Origin: Bacteroidales bacterium
Lineage (GTDB): Bacteria; Bacteroidota; Bacteroidia; Bacteroidales; ML635J-15
Assembly: GCA_028702675.1 (NCBI GenBank)
Contig: JAQVOJ010000014.1
Span: forward strand, 1-41,373
Reading direction: 5' to 3'
Length of the DNA stretch: 41,373 nucleotides
Shown: in pieces, positions 36,791 to 41,373 of the stretch
How positions within the stretch are numbered: the stretch's first letter is position 1
Layout of the letters: every line of letters begins with the position of its first letter
The notes under the pieces: generated by a model
Databases searched by the model: none
The model's input: the letters and a program-made list of their open reading frames with translations, nothing else
What the model was told of the DNA's origin: nothing
Translations under genes and position numbers: made by a program

Positions 36791-37798
36791 ATGGCAAAAA
36801 CAAGCGACAATATTAAAGCAGAAAAGATGAAAGCCGTAGAATTGGCTATGGGGAAAATAGAAAAAGATTTTGGTAAAGGAGCTATTATGAAAATGGGTGA
36901 TCAGGCTATAGCCGATGTTGCAGTAATACCTTCAGGCTCTGTATCACTTGATTTAGCACTTGGTGTTGGAGGCTATCCACGCGGAAGAGTAATCGAGATT
37001 TTCGGTCCTGAATCTTCTGGGAAAACCACATTGGCAATTCATGCAATAGCCGAAGCTCAAAAAGCAGGAGGTATTGCTGCCATTATTGATGCCGAACATG
37101 CTTTCGATAGATTCTATGCCGAGAAGCTGGGTGTTGATATAGCAAATTTGTTAATATCGCAACCAGACAATGGCGAACAAGCTCTCGAAATAGCCGATAA
37201 TCTTATTCGTTCCGGTGCAATTGATATTATTGTAATCGACTCGGTTGCAGCACTTACTCCCAAAGCCGAAATTGAAGGCGAAATGGGAGAATCGAAAATG
37301 GGACTGCAAGCTCGTTTGATGTCGCAAGCATTACGTAAGCTTACTGCAAATATCAACAAAACACAAACTACCTGCATATTTATCAACCAACTTCGCGACA
37401 AAATTGGCGTTATGTTTGGAAACCCCGAAACAACTACAGGGGGTAATGCTCTTAAATTTTATTCAACCATTAGAATTGATATAAGAAAAATTGGACAACT
37501 AAAAGACAGCGATGACGCCACAGGAAACAGAACACGTGTAAAAATTGTTAAAAACAAACTTGCACCACCTTTCCGCAAAGCCGAATTTGATATATTGTAT
37601 GGAGAAGGTATCAGCAAAATCGGAGAAATAATTGATATTGGTGTTGAAGCTGAAATAATTAAAAAAAGCGGATCATGGTTTAGCTATGGTGATACTAAAC
37701 TCGGTCAAGGAAGAGAAGCCGTAAAAACACTTTTAGGCGACAATCCCGAACTGTGTACAGAGTTAGAAGAAAAAGTTAAAAATCATATTGCAAAATAA
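36791..37798 (+). CDS. recA: recombinase RecA
   Basis: 335 residues. The Walker A loop is GPESSGKTT (72-80), followed by IIDAEHAFD, the Walker B strand [13 protein letters not shown]1 and L2 regions ([49 protein letters not shown]) and a C-terminal domain. It is complete and free of inteins. No LexA-type box is evident in the 10-base gap from bcp, so its expression probably depends on the bcp promoter. It is followed by the TPR lipoprotein gene after 7 bases. Confidence 0.99.
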   Translation: MAKTSDNIKAEKMKAVELAMGKIEKDFGKGAIMKMGDQAIADVAVIPSGSVSLDLALGVGGYPRGRVIEIFGPESSGKTTLAIHAIAEAQKAGGIAAIIDAEHAFDRFYAEKLGVDIANLLISQPDNGEQALEIADNLIRSGAIDIIVIDSVAALTPKAEIEGEMGESKMGLQARLMSQALRKLTANINKTQTTCIFINQLRDKIGVMFGNPETTTGGNALKFYSTIRIDIRKIGQLKDSDDATGNRTRVKIVKNKLAPPFRKAEFDILYGEGISKIGEIIDIGVEAEIIKKSGSWFSYGDTKLGQGREAVKTLLGDNPELCTELEEKVKNHIAK

Positions 37799-37805
37799 AT
37801 ATTAA

Positions 37806-38849
37806 ATGAAGAAATTCTGTTTTCGCAGAATCGCTATACTTTTTGTAGTTGTTTTGTTTTTTGTTTCATGCAACACAGGAAATAAGAACAAAAGCACAGA
37901 AACTAATACTATTTCTGAAACAAACGATACTGTTCAAATTATACAAAATCTCTCTGACGAAATTAGAGAAAATCCACGAAATCATAAACTGTTTGCTAAA
38001 AGAGCAGAACTGCAATATGCAAGCAATAATGTGCCTGAAGCTGTTAACGATCTCGAAATTGCTTTAAAATTAGACTCCCTAAATCCTAATTATTTAATTA
38101 AAATTAGTGAGTATTATTTAAGCATGGGTAGAAGCGGAAAAGCTTTAGACGCACTACTGAAATGCGTAAAATATTACCCAAACAATAGAGAAGCTCATTT
38201 TAATTTAGCTCATATTTATTTCTACGTTGAGCAATATAAAGATGCATTAAACGAAATTAGTATTATTGAAAAGCAAAACAAACAAAATGCAGACACATAT
38301 TTTCTTAAAGGTTTAATATATCGAGAAAATGGAGATAATACAAATGCAATCCATAATTTTAGAAAAACTCTTGAATACAATACAGAACACTGGGAAGCTC
38401 ATAATTTACTAGGACTAAGTTTTTATGAATTGAACGACCCTCTGGCAGTAGAGTATTTCAATACTGCGGTTCGGTTATTTCCTGATAATTATGAAATCTG
38501 TTTAAATTCGGCTATTACCTTGCAAAAGTTTGGAAAAATTCAAGAAAGTATATCGCAATACAAAAGCTTAATCGAAAAATTTCCTGATAGTTTTAATGCA
38601 AGATATAATCTGGGATATGTTTACTTAGTATATACCGAAAGCTATAATCTTGCTATTGAACAGTTTACAAATGCATTGAAAATTGATTCTATGTCGGGAG
38701 AAACTTATTACAACAGAGGATATACTTATGAGTTAATGGGTAAGTTAGACTCGGCTAAAGCAGATTATTTTAAATCACTTGAAATTATTCCAAATTACGA
38801 TATGGCAATCGAAGGATTAAATAGTATAGATAAGAAATTATTGAATTAG
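37806..38849 (+). CDS. TPR repeat lipoprotein
   Basis: 347 residues. The signal peptide has a lipobox ending FFVSC with Cys22 as the lipidated residue. A short Ser/Thr/Asn linker leads to about eight tetratricopeptide repeats from roughly residue 48 to 345, for example EAHFNLAHIYFYVEQYKDALNEI and GETYYNRGYTYELMGKLDSAKADYFKSLEI. It is expected at the inner face of the outer membrane or in the periplasm. TPR lipoproteins serve in T9SS gliding, wall enzymes or outer membrane assembly; nothing here singles one out. It is 7 bases after recA and 39 before the S9 peptidase. Confidence 0.85.
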   Translation: MKKFCFRRIAILFVVVLFFVSCNTGNKNKSTETNTISETNDTVQIIQNLSDEIRENPRNHKLFAKRAELQYASNNVPEAVNDLEIALKLDSLNPNYLIKISEYYLSMGRSGKALDALLKCVKYYPNNREAHFNLAHIYFYVEQYKDALNEISIIEKQNKQNADTYFLKGLIYRENGDNTNAIHNFRKTLEYNTEHWEAHNLLGLSFYELNDPLAVEYFNTAVRLFPDNYEICLNSAITLQKFGKIQESISQYKSLIEKFPDSFNARYNLGYVYLVYTESYNLAIEQFTNALKIDSMSGETYYNRGYTYELMGKLDSAKADYFKSLEIIPNYDMAIEGLNSIDKKLLN

Positions 38850-38888
38850 AACTACGCTTACTTATAAATGATTAAATAGTATTTTAAC

Positions 38889-40994
38889 ATGAAGAAAATT
38901 AAACTGTCTCTTTTAGGATTATTTCTAATTGCTATTACAATATCATGCAATCAGCAACAAGATAACAAAATGATTAATAATTTCAGCATTGATGTTTCTC
39001 TCTCTGAGGAAGAAATTGCAGAAGGGATTCTTACACCTGAAATTTTGTGGAAATTTGGCAGAATTGGTGAAGTTCAAATTTCAAAAGACGGTAAAAATAT
39101 CATTTATACTATTTCAAATTATTCATTAGAACTTAATAAGGGTTTTACTCATATTTATAAAATCCCTATTAATAATGGCAAACCCACTGCTCTTACTTCG
39201 GGTAAATTTAGTTGTTTTAATCCACGATGGATAAACAACGACGAACAAATTGCTTTTATCTCTACCGAAGAGGGAGTGCCACAAATTTTTATAATGAATT
39301 CAGATGGTTCTGATAAACAGAAAATTTCTGAAGTAGAATCAGGTATAAATAGTTTTGAATTTGCGCCTGATCAAGATAAATTGCTTTTCTGTTCTGATGT
39401 TAAAATTGATAAAACACCTGCTGATATTTACCCTGACTTACCGGAAGTAAATGTAATTATAGCTGAGGATTTAATGTATCGCCATTGGAATGCTTGGCAC
39501 GATTATGCTTACAGCCATATTTTTGTTGCCAATTATGACAATAATACATTAACTAATGTAAGCGACATTATGGAAGGTGAAGCTTATGATGCTCCTTTAA
39601 GCCCATATTTCGATAATACTGAAATTACATGGAGTCCAGATGGGAAATACATTGCTTATACTTGCAAGAAAATGTCTCGTTTTCAATATGCACTAAGCAC
39701 AGATTCTGATATATATCTATATAATACAGAAACCGAAGAAACCAAAAACATTACTGAAGGAATGTTAGGATACGACAAATATCCTGTATTCTCTAATAAT
39801 ATGGAATTTATTGCATGGCAAAGTATGCAAACACCCGGTTACGAATCAGATAAAAACAGGTTAATGATAATGAACCTTATTACAGAAGAAAAGGAAGATT
39901 TAACAAGAAATTTTGATCAAAATGTTTCACACTTGGTATGGAGTAAAGATGATAATTTTATTTACTTTATCAGTGGATATCATGCTCGTCATCAGATATA
40001 TAAAATAGACAAAAACAACAGAAGTGTAACACAAATTACAAATGGTGATCACGATTATTCCTATTTTGATCTTTTTGGAGAGGATAGTATCATTGCCAAT
40101 AAGATGAGCATAAAACAAGCTACTGAGATTTATATTGTTGATAATGAAGGTAGCGAAACTCAACTTACTCACACAAATCAACATATTTACGATAATATTG
40201 AAATGGCTGACTTCCAAGAGAAATGGGTTACTACCTCAGATGGTAAGCAAATGTTAGTTTGGTTAATTTTACCACCAAATTTCGATAGTACCGCTCAATA
40301 TCCTGCAATTTTATATTGTCAAGGAGGTCCCCAAAGTGCTGTTAGTCAGTTTTGGAGTTACAGATGGAATTTTCAAATCATGGCGTCTAACGGCTATGTT
40401 GTGATTGCACCAAACAGAAGGGGGTTACCAAGTTTTGGACATGAATGGAACGCCCAAATATCAGGCGACTACGGTGGACAAAATATGAAAGATTATTTAA
40501 CTGCTGTTGACGAAATGAAAAAATTAAGCTTTATTGATGAAGATAGAATTGGTGCTGTTGGTGCAAGTTATGGCGGATTTTCTGTTTTCTGGCTTGCCGG
40601 ACATCACGAAGGAAGATTCAAAGCTTTTATTTCGCATTGTGGAATGTTTAATCTCGAAAGTCAATATGCAGCTACCGAAGAAATGTTTTTTGTAAACCAC
40701 GATTTAGGTGGAGCGTATTGGGAAAAAGATAATCAGGTTGCAATGAATTCTTACGCAAATTCACCTCACCGGTTCGTTGACAAATGGGATACTCCAATAC
40801 TTATTATTTCGGGTATGTACGACTTTAGAATTCCTTATACCGAAAGCATTCAGGCTTTTAATGCAGCTCGTTTAAACGGAGTAGAAAGCAAATTATTAAT
40901 TTTCCCTGAAGAAACTCATTTTGTTTTAAAACCACAAAACTCAATTTTATGGCAACGTGAGTTTAAAGCTTGGCTTGATAAGTATTTAAAATAA
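38889..40994 (+). CDS. S9 family peptidase lipoprotein (prolyl oligopeptidase type)
   Basis: 701 residues. The signal peptide has a lipobox ending ITISC with Cys20. A beta-propeller (about 40-430) with WD40-like blades (NPRWINNDEQIAFIST, ITWSPDGKYIAYT) gates an alpha/beta hydrolase domain (about 450-701). The catalytic triad is Ser560 in GASYGGF, Asp645 in GMYDFRIPY and His677 in EETHFVL. PILYCQGGPQS-type oxyanion sequence is present. This is the dipeptidyl/acylaminoacyl-peptidase branch (S9B/C). It probably cuts peptides in the periplasm. The exact specificity is not readable; the Glu-Glu motif of DPP-IV is not evident. Confidence 0.9.
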   Translation: MKKIKLSLLGLFLIAITISCNQQQDNKMINNFSIDVSLSEEEIAEGILTPEILWKFGRIGEVQISKDGKNIIYTISNYSLELNKGFTHIYKIPINNGKPTALTSGKFSCFNPRWINNDEQIAFISTEEGVPQIFIMNSDGSDKQKISEVESGINSFEFAPDQDKLLFCSDVKIDKTPADIYPDLPEVNVIIAEDLMYRHWNAWHDYAYSHIFVANYDNNTLTNVSDIMEGEAYDAPLSPYFDNTEITWSPDGKYIAYTCKKMSRFQYALSTDSDIYLYNTETEETKNITEGMLGYDKYPVFSNNMEFIAWQSMQTPGYESDKNRLMIMNLITEEKEDLTRNFDQNVSHLVWSKDDNFIYFISGYHARHQIYKIDKNNRSVTQITNGDHDYSYFDLFGEDSIIANKMSIKQATEIYIVDNEGSETQLTHTNQHIYDNIEMADFQEKWVTTSDGKQMLVWLILPPNFDSTAQYPAILYCQGGPQSAVSQFWSYRWNFQIMASNGYVVIAPNRRGLPSFGHEWNAQISGDYGGQNMKDYLTAVDEMKKLSFIDEDRIGAVGASYGGFSVFWLAGHHEGRFKAFISHCGMFNLESQYAATEEMFFVNHDLGGAYWEKDNQVAMNSYANSPHRFVDKWDTPILIISGMYDFRIPYTESIQAFNAARLNGVESKLLIFPEETHFVLKPQNSILWQREFKAWLDKYLK

Positions 40995-41062
40995 AAAGTA
41001 TTGCCGGACTTTATTAATTCGTATTTCTGTATGATTATAAGATTGTTATAGTATTACAATTA

Positions 41063-41373
41063 CTATTCTAATAATTTTTTATTCTTTAAATCTAACTTAG
41101 TAATATTATACCCATCATCATACACCACATCATACAAAAACAATCCTTTAGCAGGTACCGATTGTCCGGCTTTGCATCGGTTTTTGGCCTCTAAAATATC
41201 TAAAACATCTGCAGGATTAAGCTTATTATTTCCAACCTCTATTAAAGTACCTACCATTGCACGAACCATATTTCGCAAAAAACGATTTGCACTAACCGTA
41301 AAAATGAAATTTTCCCCATCTTTTACCCATTTTGCCTCACTTACATTACAAATATTATTAGCTGTATCGGTAT
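41063..41373 (-). CDS. truA: tRNA pseudouridine synthase A, C-terminal part (cut by window edge)
   Basis: The frame is open from the right edge of the window, giving the last 102 residues or so of TruA, which makes pseudouridine at positions 38-40 of tRNA. FTVSANRFLRNMVRAMVGTLIEVG is the strongly conserved late motif. It is followed by AKNRCKAGQSVPAKGLFLYDVVYD, the usual C-terminal end. The catalytic Asp lies in the missing N-terminal part. It converges with the S9 peptidase gene across 68 bases in which I see no clear terminator. Confidence 0.93.
   Translation of the reverse strand, partial: TDTANNICNVSEAKWVKDGENFIFTVSANRFLRNMVRAMVGTLIEVGNNKLNPADVLDILEAKNRCKAGQSVPAKGLFLYDVVYDDGYNITKLDLKNKKLLE

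Overview
The window is an A+T-rich chromosomal segment of a Bacteroidota bacterium, most likely Bacteroidales/Marinilabiliales-like; I cannot name a genus. Evidence for the phylum: promoters with the TAnnTTTG -7 box, almost no Shine-Dalgarno sequences, a bactofilin-AtpZ-small membrane protein-atpBEFHAG cluster without atpD/atpC, a SAM-II riboswitch on metK, an rpsU-xerC-hpf cluster, and a DUF3467 gene after rpoC. Nearly everything is housekeeping. I see no insertion sequence, prophage, CRISPR array or rRNA operon.

Layout. 1-1480: a CAT-anticodon tRNA with a strong terminator, then a nitronate monooxygenase-like flavoenzyme. 1513-2911: metK (minus) with a leader that folds as a SAM-II pseudoknot. 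2961-9032: bactofilin, AtpZ, a four-helix membrane protein and six F-type ATP synthase subunits (a, c, b, delta, alpha, gamma); a strong hairpin separates the c and b genes. 9112-11668: metG followed by a SixA-like phosphatase (minus). 11830-14121: LD-carboxypeptidase and a GlmM-type hexose-phosphate mutase, convergent with 3 bases between stops. 14308-15836: rpsU, xerC, hpf.

15883-29209 is the gene-expression superoperon region: tRNA-Thr(TGT), Tyr, Gly, Thr(GGT), tuf, tRNA-Trp, secE, nusG, rplK, rplA, rplJ, rplL, rpoB, rpoC and a DUF3467 gene, ending in an 18-bp bidirectional terminator. The order matches the thrU-tyrU-glyT-thrT-tufB-secE-nusG-rplKAJL-rpoBC order known in enterobacteria, with tRNA-Trp inserted. 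29238-36124 (minus): a 2192-residue exported protein (TPR, PD40 propeller, about 1400 residues of helical/coiled-coil, three SPOR-like repeats), followed by clpS. 36290-40994: bcp, recA, a TPR lipoprotein and an S9 peptidase lipoprotein. 41063-41373: the 3' part of truA (minus), cut by the window edge.

The strongest items for a second look are the giant TPR-PD40-coiled-coil-SPORx3 protein, which I cannot match to a described protein; the SAM-II riboswitch with a possible competing hairpin; strong Shine-Dalgarno sequences restricted to hpf and nusG, near the gene for bS21, which is known to mask the anti-Shine-Dalgarno in this phylum; and a terminator-like hairpin between atpE and atpF. No non-coding stretch longer than 300 bases remains once the tRNA genes are counted; positions 1-114 hold nothing I recognise.
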